From assembly GCA_021464245.1 (NCBI GenBank), contig JADCRB010000060.1:28449-92448 (forward strand): a stretch of 64,000 nt of DNA. Reading direction: 5' to 3'. This document shows positions 49,101 through 63,060 of the stretch, in pieces. The notes beneath the pieces were generated by a model. The model had not been told where the DNA came from and searched no databases. It saw only the letters and a list, made by a program, of their open reading frames with translations. Numbering within the stretch: the first letter of the stretch is position 1; every line of letters begins with the position of its first letter. Made by a program: the position numbers and the translations under genes. This stretch comes from Carallia brachiata (lineage: Eukaryota; Streptophyta; Magnoliopsida; Malpighiales; Rhizophoraceae).

Positions 49101-50393
49101 GTGTTAGTTCTAAAGTTGATCTCCAGTTTTTTAACACACCAAAATAAGAAGAAAAAACAGATAATACAGAGTACTCCAAAAGAGGAGAAAAGGCTGATCA
49201 AGTTTATTAAATAAAACAGCAACATCCGGACTGGAATGCAAAGGGCAAAAGCAAAAGACAATTGCTTACTTTTAAGTCTTCATTCATACTAGTAGGCGTC
49301 TTTGTCTGTCTGTCGGTCCTTTGCTCTCTTCTTTTTCCTCTTTATTTTCTATTTTTTGCTCCCACTTTACAATTAAATAATATTCCACTTGCAATTTCTG
49401 CATCATCTTGCCCTTTCGATCGATCCCACGCTTTTTTTAGACCTTGGCTGGCACTTGGTGCACTGCACATGTATTTCGCCTACCGAAAGTACATCCCAAT
49501 ATATAAATATTTAAGATAGAGAGCCAACGACACCTCTTTCGAAAGGCTCTGGAGGCCGAGGTTATGCTTTGAGGATTAATATGGGAAACTAAACAAAGAG
49601 AATGAAGCATATGTGGTCTGATGCTTTTATCACAATTGATTTTGACATTTTGTTTATACCTCAAATTTTAGTGACTATATTTTTTTTTCTTAATTTTTTT
49701 TATTGAACTTTGGTATCTAAAAATTATATTAAATCTCGACTAATTCAATTTAAATTTGAAATAATCTATTAGAGGATAAATCTCCCTTAGCACATATTTT
49801 TTTTATACACAAAATTTAAATCTGAGATTTTATTTAAAAAAAATCAAACTACAGCTACTTGAATTAATAGGTATTGGTAATTTTTTTTTTTAATATTACA
49901 AATCTACCTTCTAAAAAAAACAGAAAAAAAAAAAAAGAAGAAACACATGTCATCCAAAAGCAAACGAAATGTATAAAAAACAAATAGATCACCGAGACTC
50001 AAACCATAATCATCATCATGAAATTTCCATGCTTTTTTTTAATTTATCAGAAAAAGTACTCATCTGGATCTTCAGTCATCAACTATCCGATTCTTTACTT
50101 GAATTTTTGTTTCATTCTTTTTTTCTCCTAGAAAAAACCAAGCTGCCCGGTGTGAAAAGAATATAAATATATCTTTGACAAAATCAATTTGGCATCTTCT
50201 TATAATTCTAGTAACAATGTTTTTTTTTTTTAGGTACAGCAGATGTATAATTCTAGTAACATTTTGCCGAGGGAACTGATCCGCCGAACGAGATTGAAGG
50301 GCTGAAATGGCTAGTCTCAACTAGTTCAATTGCAAAAGTCTCCGGAAATTTGTGAGGATCCTTCCAAGGGTTTTAGTGTATATTGCCTTGTAA
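49101..50393. other. Spacer between two MITE copies
   Basis: AT-rich with A and T runs (49680, 49886, 49914-49936, 50220). No gene recognised. Confidence 0.5.
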
Positions 50394-50874
50394 CACTGTG
50401 TTTCAGAGGGGAGAAAAGAGAGGGAGGGAGAGGAAAGTGAGAGGATTAAAAAAAATTATTAAGTTTGGGTAATGCTTAAAAAATGGGGAGAGGAAAGTTT
50501 ATAATTTTTATAATTCTCTCTACCCACTAAAACTAATCATCTTAAAAGTATAAGGAAAATTGTTAGTTTCCCTACTAAATTTATTAAATAACTTAATTAC
50601 CCTTTATATAATTTAAAAATTATAATTTTATCTAATCAAAATATTTAAATAAAATATATTATGAAGGATAAAATTATTATTCCAGTACATTTTATTTTTC
50701 TTTCCCCCACTTCCCACCATTTTCTAAATAAAAAAATTTATAATTTTCTTTTTTCCAACACCTTTTTCTAAACACAATAGAAAATAAAAAATATTTCTCT
50801 CTTTTAATGATTCCTTCCTCTATTATCCTCTCTCTTATTTTTCTCTTTCTTAATAATTTTATCTAAATATAGTC
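50394..50874. mobile_element. MITE family A, copy 3 (about 481 bp)
   Basis: Begins CACTGTGTTTCAGAGG and ends CTAAATATAGTC. Flanks are TAA on the left and TTA (or TAA, if shifted by one base) on the right. Collinear with the other two copies. Confidence 0.75.
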
Positions 50875-53000
50875 TTAAGTCTATGATTAAGTGGGTTTCT
50901 GGTGACTAATAAATTATCGGCAAAAATATCAGCGTATAATTATTACACGCTTCGGCTTATTCTTACAATTTGGGGCAGGTTCGGGTTTACTGTTTGTGTG
51001 TGTGTGTTTTTTTTTTCTCTTTTTTTGGTATTATCGAAAAAAAATTAAGTTGTTATTTGGTCGATTTGTTACTTTCCAAAAGGGGCAGTCTGGAGGATTG
51101 CACGTAAACACACGCATCAACTCTCAAACCCTTTCCTTTCGTACAAATTTATGGACCCAAAAGACTCAAAAGTTATGGCAAGAGACATAATGCAAGGAAT
51201 CCAAGGTCATGACAAGGAATAAAATGGAAGCTATTTATCGTGCTTGGCCCATTCACTGGTCGGAAACGACGGAAAGCAACTCTTCTCGAAACTTTAATAC
51301 AATGAAGTTCCCATGTCAACTTTTTCTTTCTGAAACATTTCTACGGTAATTTACAAGACAATGAGAATTAAAAAAAACAGAGAAACTAAAAAAAAAAAAG
51401 AAACAAATCAGAGACCCGAATATTTATTGATCGAAGGGAAAGGGTATGTTGAAAACTATTTATTTTGTAGTAATCAAATGCAGCAAAAATATTACAAATC
51501 AGGTAACAGAACATAAGCCTATTTTCGCAGTTGCAAGTCAGTTTGTCGGCTGTAGTTTCAAAAGAGAGAGGAAAGGAACAAAACACAAAGACAAAGAGTA
51601 CCGGATACATAAATCGGGACAGTGATACACCATTAGCGATGTTTTTTTTTTTTTTTTTTTTGACTGATGTGAATCTTACGGAGTGGACCACTTTGAAATT
51701 TGGGCGCTTTGGTTTTATCATTGTTTTCGTAACTAAATCGAAAAAAATTAGTTATTTAAAGTTTAAATAATATAATTAATATTTAATAATAAATATATAT
51801 TTTTAAACATAATTGAAAAAAATTATATATGATATATTATCATAAAAATAATTTATAATAGTTAAATTCAATTTTTTTAACAAAAAATTATAAAAATATG
51901 TGATTGGATGTTTTTTTAAATTTTTAATGATTAAATTGAAAATTTAGATCATTTTTAGAACTAACCAAAAGTTTTAATTAAATTTATGACTAAATTATAA
52001 GCTAAATAAACTTTAAGGTCAAATTAAAATTTTTAAAATTTGATGGTTAAATTGGACCGATTCGATCAGACTAATTTTTTTTTATTTTGATTGGTCCAAT
52101 TATATATTGAAAATTGGTCATGAACTAAACTGAAAATTTAACTTATTATTGGTTCGACTAGTGGAACTAGGCGGTCTAATCCAATTTCTACGTTTGTTTT
52201 TATTCCCTACGCAAAGTACAAGTAGCATTGTATGTCAAACAAAAATATATCAGACGTGCAACTATTTAATTTTTTCGATCGAAACATGCAACTATTTAAT
52301 GAGTAATTGAGATTGTTTTTTATCCATGTCGTGGCCCATTTGTATTATTATTATCGTTGAGGCGTGATGGATAATAACAATTCCTCATTTTGGACAGTGT
52401 ACTCCATATCTTATATTCAGGCATTCGAAATGGAAAGATTTCCTAGCATCACATTCTCAATTAATCTTACAATATCCCAGTTGTAATAAACTGAGACTCC
52501 TATAGGGAAGATTACCACCAAAATTAATTGTACATATACTTATACCATTTTTTTTTTTGTATGTTTTTGTGTTTGTGCCAAATTATATGATTAATAAAAT
52601 ACTATGATTTTTTGTTTATTTATATTTAAATAATATTATCATAATATTTACTTTATTGATTGCATTTAAGTTAATATTGTATTTGGATGAATTGTTAGGC
52701 GATACAGAACATTTTTTCACGTTTTTTTTCTCTTACATGAGCTTACAAAAAAAATTTTATATTGTAATCGCATTATAATAATTAATATATTTTATATAAT
52801 CGTAATAATAAAATATAAATTAAAAAATAATGATATTATTTTATTATATGTTTTTTTATTATAATTATATAAAATATATTAATTTTTATAATATAATTGT
52901 TTCATATAATAAAATTGTGTATTTATAAATAAATAAATAAATAAATATATATATATATATATATTTTTTTTTTTTTTCCTGAAAGATTGAGCGAGACAAG
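50875..53000. other. AT-rich spacer
   Basis: Includes T/A runs (51643-51661), TAAA and (AT)n tracts (52917-52965) and a degenerate block at 51690-52190 with words like TTGGTTCGACTAGTGGA. No gene recognised. Confidence 0.5.
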
Positions 53001-53870
53001 GTAAATAAGGGGGAATCAAGGGGGTCCACTGAGCTCAAGCGCGGTGCGCGTGCTTGACGGATGAAGCATCTCCACATAGGAATTGGATGAGCGTAGCCCA
53101 CGCGCATTAGGCTGCAAATCGCAGGCCAACAATTGATTTAGGCGCTGAAAGCGCGTGGGTAGAGAGAAGGACCCTCGTTGAAAAAGCAGTAAAAGGTTGC
53201 TTATTAGGCCCACCACCCGCTCGTTTCTCGAAGTTAAAACAGAAACGACACCGTCCTTTCTGGCCGTGGGCTGGCCCTTTTGGGGAGGCGGGTGTCGGGG
53301 TTGCGTCTTCCAGAGTTCCGGTCAGCGAGTCCACTCCTCGCTTTTACTTTTCTGGCGCCTGAAACGGTGCTGCTCTGCTGTTTATAATACTACGCTTTTT
53401 TTTTTTTTTTTATGACATCAATAATACTACGGTTCGACCTGAATAATACTACGGTTAGTCGGTTACGGTCTCTGTTCGCTCACACGCGGCCAAACCACTA
53501 ACCAGTAGAATGCAGCATGCGGTTTCATTAGTTAAAAAAATTTGGATTCGTAAAAATAATTATATATTTAAATTTTATTAAAATTAAATGATAAAATTAA
53601 TTGTACAACTTACTGTCTTACTTAAGAAATGACGTAACTATTAAATCTTTTCACGTCTTTCTTGCGTATAACTTTATTAGGAATTATACATCTTTACCCT
53701 CATATTTATATACCAGAAAAAAATTAGTGAGTCAATCACCCGCACAACACTTGGCTTCGCTTTCACTCCGTCAAGGCGGTTCGGATGGATGGATTTAATT
53801 TTGCTGGCAAATTTGGGAAGCAATGAAAAGAAAAGATGGTAAAAGCAAACAAAACATCAACGGAAGTACC
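53001..53870. other. GC-richer spacer upstream of the ArfGAP gene
   Basis: 53000-53350 is markedly GC-richer than its surroundings, with overlapping short frames on both strands and no domain. A 15-nt unit (AATAATACTACGGTT) occurs twice at about 53420-53455. Possibly distal promoter or an unrecognised non-coding transcript. Confidence 0.35.
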
Positions 53871-54584
53871 TTTTGCGAGAAAAGGCCCCTCCTCGCTCTC
53901 TCTCTCTCTCTCTATCCCTTCCTCCCACTGTCTCTGTAGAGTAGAGTCTGTTTTTTCATTTTATATGTTGTTTTAACGCTTTTATTGATTTTATTTTATC
54001 CAATATATTTTTTATTAAATTGATATTTGACGCACTCAATTCAATTAAATGTTTTCCTTTTCCATCCCGACCCAACAGAAAGGGAGAGAGAGATTATTCT
54101 TTAATCAAAATCAGAAAAAATATCAAGCAAAATGTTTGCTGCCTACCTCTTCCAGTTTCTATCCTAGGGTTCCTCCCTTCTCTCTCTAAAAACATCACCA
54201 AAAACAACAACAAATAAAAAGCAAAAGACAATAAGAAAGAAAAAGCAGGAGCTGGAAGGAAGTAATCACTGCTACAACTACAGCCACAGCCGCTGGGGCG
54301 GATGAATGCTTAGCTTGCTTGGTTGTTTTGCTTGTTTTGGTTTGGGATCTAATATCTATCGGAGTGGGTTGTAGTTAGATTGATGTCATCGACAAAACCA
54401 CTTGCTGCTGCGGTAATGACAAATTGGATTGATAGCTGGAAACAAACAAAACACTCAACTCAAGATCCACCAGTACTCGAACTTCTGTTGTTGTTGATGT
54501 TGTTGTGATGATCCTTAGACTTGCTGGAGTTTGTCGTTGCTGCTGCTTCTGCAAGCTGAAGGAAGAAGTTTCGTCTCCAACAAT
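53871..54584 (+). promoter_or_regulatory. Proximal promoter and 5' leader of the ArfGAP gene
   Basis: A (TC)n tract at 53893-53916 and further CT-rich sequence near 54170-54190 are typical of plant leaders. Upstream ATGs occur at several places. The transcription start is not fixed. Confidence 0.5.
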
Positions 54585-57500
54585 ATGCATTTCGCTAAGC
54601 TCGACGACTCCCCTATGTTCCGCAAGCAGGTCTCCCTCTACTTCCACTCTGCTCCTCTCTCTCTCTCTCTTCCTTTTTTTTTTTGGCAATTGCTTTGCTG
54701 AACTGAATTATCAGCTTGATTAATTCAAACTTCAAAATAAACAGAAACGAAAGGACCAAAAACATAAAAAAAAAAAAAGAAAAAGAAAAATCCTTGGATG
54801 GATGTTGATGTCCTTTATTTTTGTACTTTGACGAGGAAGGCTTGTTTGATTAGTTCTGAAAGAGATGATAGGAGAGGTTGGGACAAAAAGAAAACGAAAA
54901 TAAGCCCTTGGATTACTATCTTGTTTGATTCAAACTTATGTAAAGTTTGAACTGTTGTAAAATTTGTCGGATCCCAAAACCTAGGAAATAACGATACAAC
55001 ACACGGAGTTTTGGGTTTGGATTTTCCATCATTTTTAATTGTATCATATCATTTGCCCGTTTCTTGCTGATGCTCAACTTGATTTAGTCGTTCTCAACTG
55101 ACTTGAGATACTCTCTTTTTTTCCCCCAACAGAACCCGCCCCCCCTTTTCTGGGAGTCCGGAGTATGTTTGTGTTTCAAAATTCTCTTGTGATGCTGCAT
55201 CCTCCTGCTCTGCCATTCCCTTTTATTTTGTTTTAATCTAGTCTTTTTGTTTATGTGCTTTTTTTTGTTTTTGTTTTTTGGGCAGGCAAAATTTATGCAT
55301 GGTGTTAGTAGTTCTTGTTTTATTTTCGTTCTTTGCCTGATTAAGTGTTTGCATGTAGTGTGTCTGTTATTTTAACTTCTATGGTGAAACAGATACAAAC
55401 ATTGGAGGAAAGTGCCGAGTCCTTGAGGGAGAGAAGCTTAAAGTTTTACAAAGGCTGCCGAAAATACACGTACGCCTTTTTTCTCTGCCAATGTGTCCAC
55501 AAGATATTTCATTTTGCTATCATGCACTGAAAACTTTGACGCCATGAACAATTATATTTCAGTTTTCTTTTCTTGGAAAAGTTATGTTCCTTCAGAAGGG
55601 AGGTGGAAGTTGCCTTTTGAACTTGTATGTGCCTACATTATTAATTTTCTGTAAAAAGGATACTTTTAACTGATAATACCTTTGATCTGAGGAAGTTGTG
55701 GACAAGAATTTTCCCATGGTGCAGTGAAGTTGAATTTCAGTTCTTTTATAATTGGTCCACTAGAAAAATTACAAGTTCTCCCCCCTTGCCTAGTCTCAAT
55801 CCTACCTACGCTATGACCGATGAGCTTGTAAAGGGTTTTGATGGAATGTTCTTCATTCATTTACAGTGAAGGACTTGGAGAAGGATATGATGGGGACATT
55901 GCTTTTGCTAGTGCTCTGGAAATGTTTGGTGGAGGGCACAATGATCCCATTAGTGTAGCTTTTGGAGGTAAATTTATCCGGGGAATAGGTTTATCTTATT
56001 TGCTCACATGTCAATAGGTGCATAGGGCACATGATCTCACACACGCTGTCTAAAGATATATGTGATGTGTGTTTTCTGTTGTCATTGGTGAGTCGTGTAC
56101 CAGGATCTCCCTTTTAATTGCTTGACAACTGTTACCTTACAGTGTATTTGACATATCTGTTTCTTTGGATGCTCAAGCGGAGAACACAGAAGTGCATCCA
56201 TTAATAGACTGCGTGTAGTTCAAATTGACACAATGCTTGTGCATAGTCATTGTGTACTCATTGCAATGGTATTAACTTAATATGCTTTTTTCAATTTAGG
56301 ACCTGTTATGACCAAATTTACCATAGCCTTGAGAGAAATTGGAACATACAAGGAAGTTCTTCGATCTCAGGTAACAAATGTATATTACTGGGACTACATG
56401 AATTTGAATGATATGTTGTTTCTACAGATATTCCACTGCTATTTGACATGTTTCTTAGTTAGGTTCTTAAATGTCTATTCCGGAATCCAGCGTGTTAGTT
56501 TTGTGAATGATGCGACGAAAGCACTTGTGAGGACATTTTTTCCTGACAGTTGCAAGTATATATGCCTGCTTAGCAACTTTAACTTATATGTTGTCATACT
56601 GAAGTTTTCATGAAAGGGAATGATTTTTTATAATATGTCATGTCTTCGACTCAAATCTTATCACAGTGGTCTGACAGTAATTTTTTGTACATTTTCAAGA
56701 AGTCTCCCCTCTTTACCCTTTGTCTTTTTCCCATGGTCTTCCAGTGGATTTGTAGAGAGTGTGAGTATGCATATTGAGGTTTCATGCTGAAAAGAAAAGT
56801 CTTAACCATTTAGGTACATAAGTTCACTTTTTATTGGTTTTTAACTTTATATTGGGTAGGAATGGATGACTCTAAAGATTCACTCAAATAGCTGTCAAGG
56901 TACTAAATTCTATAGAATCGAAAACTAAAGAGAAATCATAATCATCCTCAGCCCTGGTGGTCTTAGGCTGAAAGCTGGGCAAGTGCTACTGAGGGTGGCT
57001 TCAATCCAAGTTTTTAATCGCAGGAATTAGTAGTAATATTTCAATCTATTTAGAAAGAGAAAATCCTTCTCTTGCCTGACCACATTCTTTCCTTTTCCAG
57101 GTTGAGCACATGCTGAATGATAGATTACTACAATTTGTCAATATTGACTTGCATGAGGTCAAGGTACTGTTAATTGCCCATTCTTGCCACAGTTAAGTGT
57201 TACTATTTATTAGTTGCTGAAAACTTTTTTGTTTTTGGCTCAATTTTCTGATTGGAAATGTATGATCAGTTAACATGTCTGCACAATTAAAGTATTTCAC
57301 CTCATTTTGTAATTAATGACTTTGATTTCTACATAAATTATGTTCTTATTTCAGGAAGCAAGAAAACGTTTTGACAAGGCTAGCCTTCTTTATGACCAGG
57401 TGCTTTACTCTGCTTAGATTCTTGGTAATTTTGCCCTTGTCATGGGCAGCAGAGCTACAACTTTGGTTCAAATTTCTGTCACTTTATCTTTGGACCTTCT

Positions 57501-60500
57501 ATCTTTATGTCTAGCTCTGCCCTCGGTTGGAGCTCATATAATTTTTATTGATGTTAGGATGAAGCATGCACATTTTGCACAAACTAGACATTCAGTTTAT
57601 TGATCCCGAAGTTAAAGTCTTTGTTTCTTTCATACCCTGTTAAGTCAATAACTAGTTTTCGAGGGAAGTTTGCAAAATCCTTGATTTCCTAAATGCATTA
57701 TTTGGGCCATGGAACTGTGGATTTCCCAAATTTCTATGGTTCTGTTCTATTTGAAATTGGATTTCTATTAGTTATGGGGTTGATAGGACAGAATATAGCT
57801 TAAGAATGTCTTCAAAGTTCAATTGTTTAGTCTATTAAAAATTATTGCCTTATAATTTGCTGTAAATGCTTGTGCTATGCCACAGGCTCGCGAGAAATTT
57901 TTGTCTCTGAGGAAAGGCACAAAGACTGATATAGCTGCTATCTTGGAGGAGGTATCATGTGACAAATCATTAGCTGATTTATCCATCAAAATTCTTATCT
58001 AAAATGGCCATAATTTGTCTGCATTCAATTTACTCATGTAGTTTTGTTATATACCAGGAGCTTTATGGTGCAAGGACTGCGTTTGAGCAAGCTCGCTTTA
58101 ATCTTGTATGTAAACCCTGGAAGTTGTTATTGTTTCTATATGACTATGGATCTAATAATTTCACATTCAGTAGTAGCTAATCTTAGACCTCAGCTTTGAT
58201 GTTTTGCTCACTCTCCCCATCCAGGTAACAGCCCTCTCTAATGTTGAAGCCAAAAAGAGGTTTGAATTTTTGGAAGCAGTTAGTGGCACAATGGATGCAC
58301 ATCTTCGTTACTTCAAACAGGCAGGCCCAATGACAGGATTTTGTGCCTATCTAAGATGCTTTGCAAATCTTTGCTTAAGTACTCATATATTTTTTTTTGT
58401 AGGGATACGAGTTGTTGCATCAGATGGAGCCATACATAAATCAGGTTTGTTCCCATTTATTTATTTAGATTGCAAGCATTGTTTCTTGTATTGCATTGAA
58501 TGTTTTGCAGAAGTCAGAACTATGTTTTTTTCCCAGAGGAAACTCTGCTCTGGTCCAGTGCGTTTCCAATTATTTGTGCTAAAGTTTCATAAATGGGAAA
58601 AGTGTTGTATTTGGAATCCCACACTAATAACTAATATTAAATTTATAAGCTCCATAAAACTTGTGCTATGTTCAAATGAGCGTTTTTTGAAGGAAGGAAG
58701 AGCAAGCAATTCTAATTTTGTGACCTTCTGTAGTTCACATGATGGACTATTTATTAGTTATGGAAATAAATATTGATGGATTGAAAAAGGAGGTGAATGT
58801 ATGAAGAAGTAGATTTCATTGTCCAGGCCTCTCCATTTGAACTTTCTTAGGTGCCTCAAATTGGTTGAATGGTTTTGGACTGAGAGTTTGAAAAATGAAA
58901 TCTTCTTGGGTGATTATGTTCTTTTTCTGATTGAAGCATGAGTATAAGGTTAACTATATACACAGAGCAGAATGAAAGATTCTACCTTGGCTTCAATATT
59001 AGGTGATAAGTTTTTGCTTGGTTGACTTGTGGAAATATCAATCACATTGTTTTGCAGGTTTTGACTTACGCTCAGCAATCAAGAGAAAGGTCCAATTACG
59101 AGCAAGCAGCTCTTAGTGAAAGGATGCAAGAGTACAAGAGGCAGATAGATCGTGAGAGTAGATGGTCTTCCAATGGTTCCAGTGGATCTCCAAATGGTGA
59201 TGGCATACAAGCTATTGGTAGGAGTTCACATAAAATGATTGAGCAAGTTATGCAATCTGCTGCGAAGGGAAAGGTATAGAAGACTTGTTGAAGTCTCTGG
59301 TTTTGGTTATGCACAGCCACCTCTAAAACGATTAGCACAAATTGCAGGTTCAGACAATTAGACAGGGCTATCTATCAAAACGTTCCTCAAATTTGAGAGG
59401 CGACTGGAAAAGAAGATTTTTTGTTCTTGATAGCCGTGGAATGCTTTACTACTATCGTAAACAGTGCAGCAAATCATCAGTGAGTAATTATGAAAAAAGT
59501 AATAGCAACTTTAGAACTATAGCACCTGAAATTCATTATGTTCTTGATGTCTCATCTTTGTTCTCCATTGTCTTTATAAATCCTTAGGGTCCTGCCAGTC
59601 AACATTCAGGTCAAAGGAATAGTTCTGAGCTTGGATCTGGATTGTTGAGCCGGTGGCTTTCTTCTCATTATCATGGAGGAGTGCACGATGAGAAATCTGT
59701 TGCTCATCACACTGTGAACCTCCTTACATCTACAATCAAAGTTGATGCTGACCAGTCAGATTTACGATTTTGCTTCAGAATTATTTCACCAACAAAGAAC
59801 TATACTTTGCAGGTATGATGTGCTATTCAACTTGAATTCTTTACTCCAGGTTACCAGGGATGGGATATGACTTCCTTTGGTCATTCTGCTTGGGCTGGGG
59901 ACCTTGGTACATAATTGGGTGGATGGTGCTAGACTTGAAAGTAAGTGCTTTATTATGCTTATTTATGCTTGTCTGTGCAGGCAGAAAGTGCACTGGATCA
60001 AATGGATTGGATTGAAAAAATAACAGGAGTTATTGCTTCATTACTTAGCTCACAGGCTCCTGAAAGGGTAATTATCTAGGAAACTTCACTGATATTGTAG
60101 TTCATTTATGCTAGTCATTTTGATGATTATTCTTCAATACTGTTTCAGTGTCTGCCCACAAGTCCCATGGGAAGTGGTCATCATCGGTCTGCCAGCGAGA
60201 GTAGTTCATTTGAAAGTGCTGACCTGGAGCACTCTGCTCTGGAGGAATACCCATCTGAAAGGGGTCTTGCTGGTGTACATCACGAGCGATCATTGAGAAC
60301 TTCACAACAACGATCCACTGTGGACAAGCCAATTGATGTGCTGCGAAGAGTATTTGGGAATGACAAATGTGCTGATTGTGGTGCCCCGGAACCAGATTGG
60401 GCATCACTAAATCTTGGGGTTCTCATTTGCATTGAATGTTCTGGTGTTCACCGTAATCTTGGTGTCCACATATCTAAGGTAAATTAGCTTCTTTGCAGGG

Positions 60501-62590
60501 TTTCTGTCTGAATCACAGTACCATGCATGAATGCATAATGCCATGAATGGCTATAGACCAGAGCCTATGCATCGGTCATCTGGATCTAGTAGAATCATTG
60601 TTAAAAGCAACTGGTCAACATGTCCCATTGTGTCTCAGTTATGCAAAATACGGTACATCTAACGGGTACCTGTTCATGTAGAACATATACCGGTAGAGAT
60701 ACAATCTCCTATTTCTTCTGTTCAAAAACTCTGTTGGAGATGCATGCATTCGCTGACAAAATTAGCATAATAGGGCAGTTGCCAAACTTACATTTTAAGC
60801 TCTGGGGATATGGTGACATGATTTTTACAGAGGAACTGCTTTCTAGCAATATATTGACTTGTATTACTAACTTTTGGGTAACGTTAGTATTGCTGCTTGC
60901 TCGTGCAGCGTTCATCCTTTTCTGACTTGAAGTGCAGGTACGATCTCTTACGCTTGATGTCAAAGTCTGGGAGCCTTCTGTTATAAATTTGTTCCAATCT
61001 CTGGGAAATTCTTTTGCTAACTCTGTCTGGGAGGAGTTATTGCTATCAAAAAGTACCTTTCAGGTTGATATCATCCCCACAAGGTAAAACGTCTCTATAA
61101 TAAATATTAGAAGGATTTTTTTTTTTTTGTCTTATATTTTTACGCACTTGGTATTCCTAATTTGTTGTTGCTGACATTCCCAATATTCTGTTGGTGGAGC
61201 TCGTACAGGTCTGATAGACAACAGCGGCTTTTTATCAATAAACCCAGTCCTGCTGACTCAATTTCAGTAAAGGAAAAGTTTATACATGCGAAGGTTTGAT
61301 TATTATTAACTTATGTCTTTGTTTGTACATCTGAACTTTATCTCATTGGAGATGTTTACCAATAGTTGTAAGTGAACAATGTAGCCCTGTAAGCTTGTTG
61401 TTTTTCTCTTTCAGTCACGTGTATTTCGTTTTGGGGATCTGGGGGAGCAAGTCATCAGAGACACAACTAGTTTTATTCGTTGAGCTTGGAAATACCAGTC
61501 GATGTCAAAACCTGAGTTCAAAAAGGCAAAACAGGGAGAAGATAGCAAAAAACTAAGAAAACAAAGTAATTCAAATAATATAAGCAACCAACCTGATCAA
61601 CAGAAGCAAAGATGCATTCCAAAATATGAAAACTTTCTAGTAACTGATGGTCCACTCTCCGCACTCATTGCTACATACTGATCTTGACTGCTGTTGCTTC
61701 CTTTGATGCCAGTATGATTTGATGTCCATTTTTCTTTTGATGCAGTATGCAGAAAAGTTGTTCGTTCGCAGATCAAGAGAGAACCAACATGCTCATTCTG
61801 CAGCACAACAGATGTGGGAAGCTGTCCGTGCTAATGACAAGAAGACTGTATATCGGCTAATCGTTAATCGGGAAGCAGATGTCAATGTTGTGTATGAGCA
61901 AGCGTGTTGTAACTCTTCTCTAACCCTTGCTCGAGCAATGCTACTGCAGGAGCAGACAGGCCTTGATCACTGCTCCAGCTGCTCAACTGGCAATTCGCTG
62001 GATAGGTCCTCCAGTAGCTCAATAAACTTGCTGGGTACAAATGAAAGTCGGACCCTGGAGGATCTAGATGGCTGTTCGTTGCTTCACCTTGCTTGCGAAA
62101 CTGCAGACATTGGCATGCTGGAACTCCTCTTGCAGTATGGTGCAAACATAAATTCCGCAGATTCCAGAGGTCATACTGCACTTCACCGCTGTATTCTTGG
62201 TGGCAGAGCTGCATTTGCAAAATTACTCTTGACCAGGTAACTTTTCTGATCATTCCCAATACCTCACTCACTACCCCTTCAATTCCATGTCCACCCCTTG
62301 GGCAAAACTAAAATCCCTCGCACACGTACATGTGCGAGTTCGCCACCAAAGGTAGCGGCCCCATCCACAAACACTAGTCCCTTCTTAATGCATTTACCCA
62401 TGGAACCTAGTTTTTTAGTGTTTAGTGTTCTTGTTGGAAATACATAACTAATGGAATGCTTTCATGCATGTGCAGGGGAGCTGATCCACGTTCTTTCGAT
62501 CAGGAAGGCAAGATCCCGCTAGCGCTTGCAGTTGAGTCCAACTTTACTGACAGCGAGGTCCTTGCTTTATTATCAGACCGAATTGAATGA
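54585..62590 (+). CDS. BAR-PH-ArfGAP-ankyrin protein, AGD3/SCARFACE (VAN3)-like
   Basis: Nineteen exons: 54585-54629, 55393-55469, 55867-55967, 56300-56370, 57101-57163, 57355-57399, 57886-57951, 58058-58105, 58225-58320, 58403-58444, 59058-59273, 59348-59479, 59588-59812, 59981-60067, 60149-60478, 60938-61083, 61209-61293, 61746-62236, 62476-62590. They total 2481 nt and give 826 residues, essentially the length of Arabidopsis SFC. Domains in order: BAR (residues about 1-240), PH ([20 protein letters not shown], about 290-430), ArfGAP zinc finger CADC-x16-CIEC with the arginine of HRNLG (about 500-600), then ankyrin repeats ([20 protein letters not shown]). Such proteins bind phosphoinositides and stimulate GTP hydrolysis on ARF GTPases at the trans-Golgi and plasma membrane; SFC is needed for auxin transport and vein continuity. 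Intron 9 begins with GC (CAG/GCAGGC). No frame breaks. Confidence 0.95.
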
Positions 62591-63034
62591 TGTGCTTGAA
62601 GTGAAAATATAGCGGGCAAACGATGTTGAAGCTGGGGAGCAATAAGTGACAGTTATATTGCCTTTTCTGTTAGTATCTCTTGTAAGTACAAAGGGTAATC
62701 TTCATTTGATTCCCAGAATTGTTTGTAATAGAGGAAAGTGGTAGGATTGGCGTGTCTGCCCATGGGTGGATTTACGAGTTTGTTAAGTTTTATATTTCCC
62801 AATTCCCATTGAGTTAGAGAGCAGCTTGGATTTTCTTCTTTTTTTGTTGTTTTTTTTTTTTTTGGAGGGGGTTGGGGGGAGAAGGGGTGTGGGAAGTGGG
62901 TGGTGGGGTGTTCTGTAACGTTAGGTGTAATGTTTTATCAGCTTGTATGTTGTATGGCTCTTTTTTGTGGTGGAGCTGCGATGAATAGTTTAGGGAATTG
63001 TTGATTTGCACATTTGTTTATTACAGTGAAAGTT
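62591..63034 (+). other. 3' flank of the ArfGAP gene
   Basis: Probable 3' UTR, including a T-run (62851-62862) and G-rich tract (62863-62915). The poly(A) site is not defined. Confidence 0.5.
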
Positions 63035-63060
63035 TTGTTGTTGTTGTTGTTGTTGTTGTT
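63035..63060. repeat. (GTT)n microsatellite
   Basis: About eight perfect GTT units. Confidence 0.9.
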
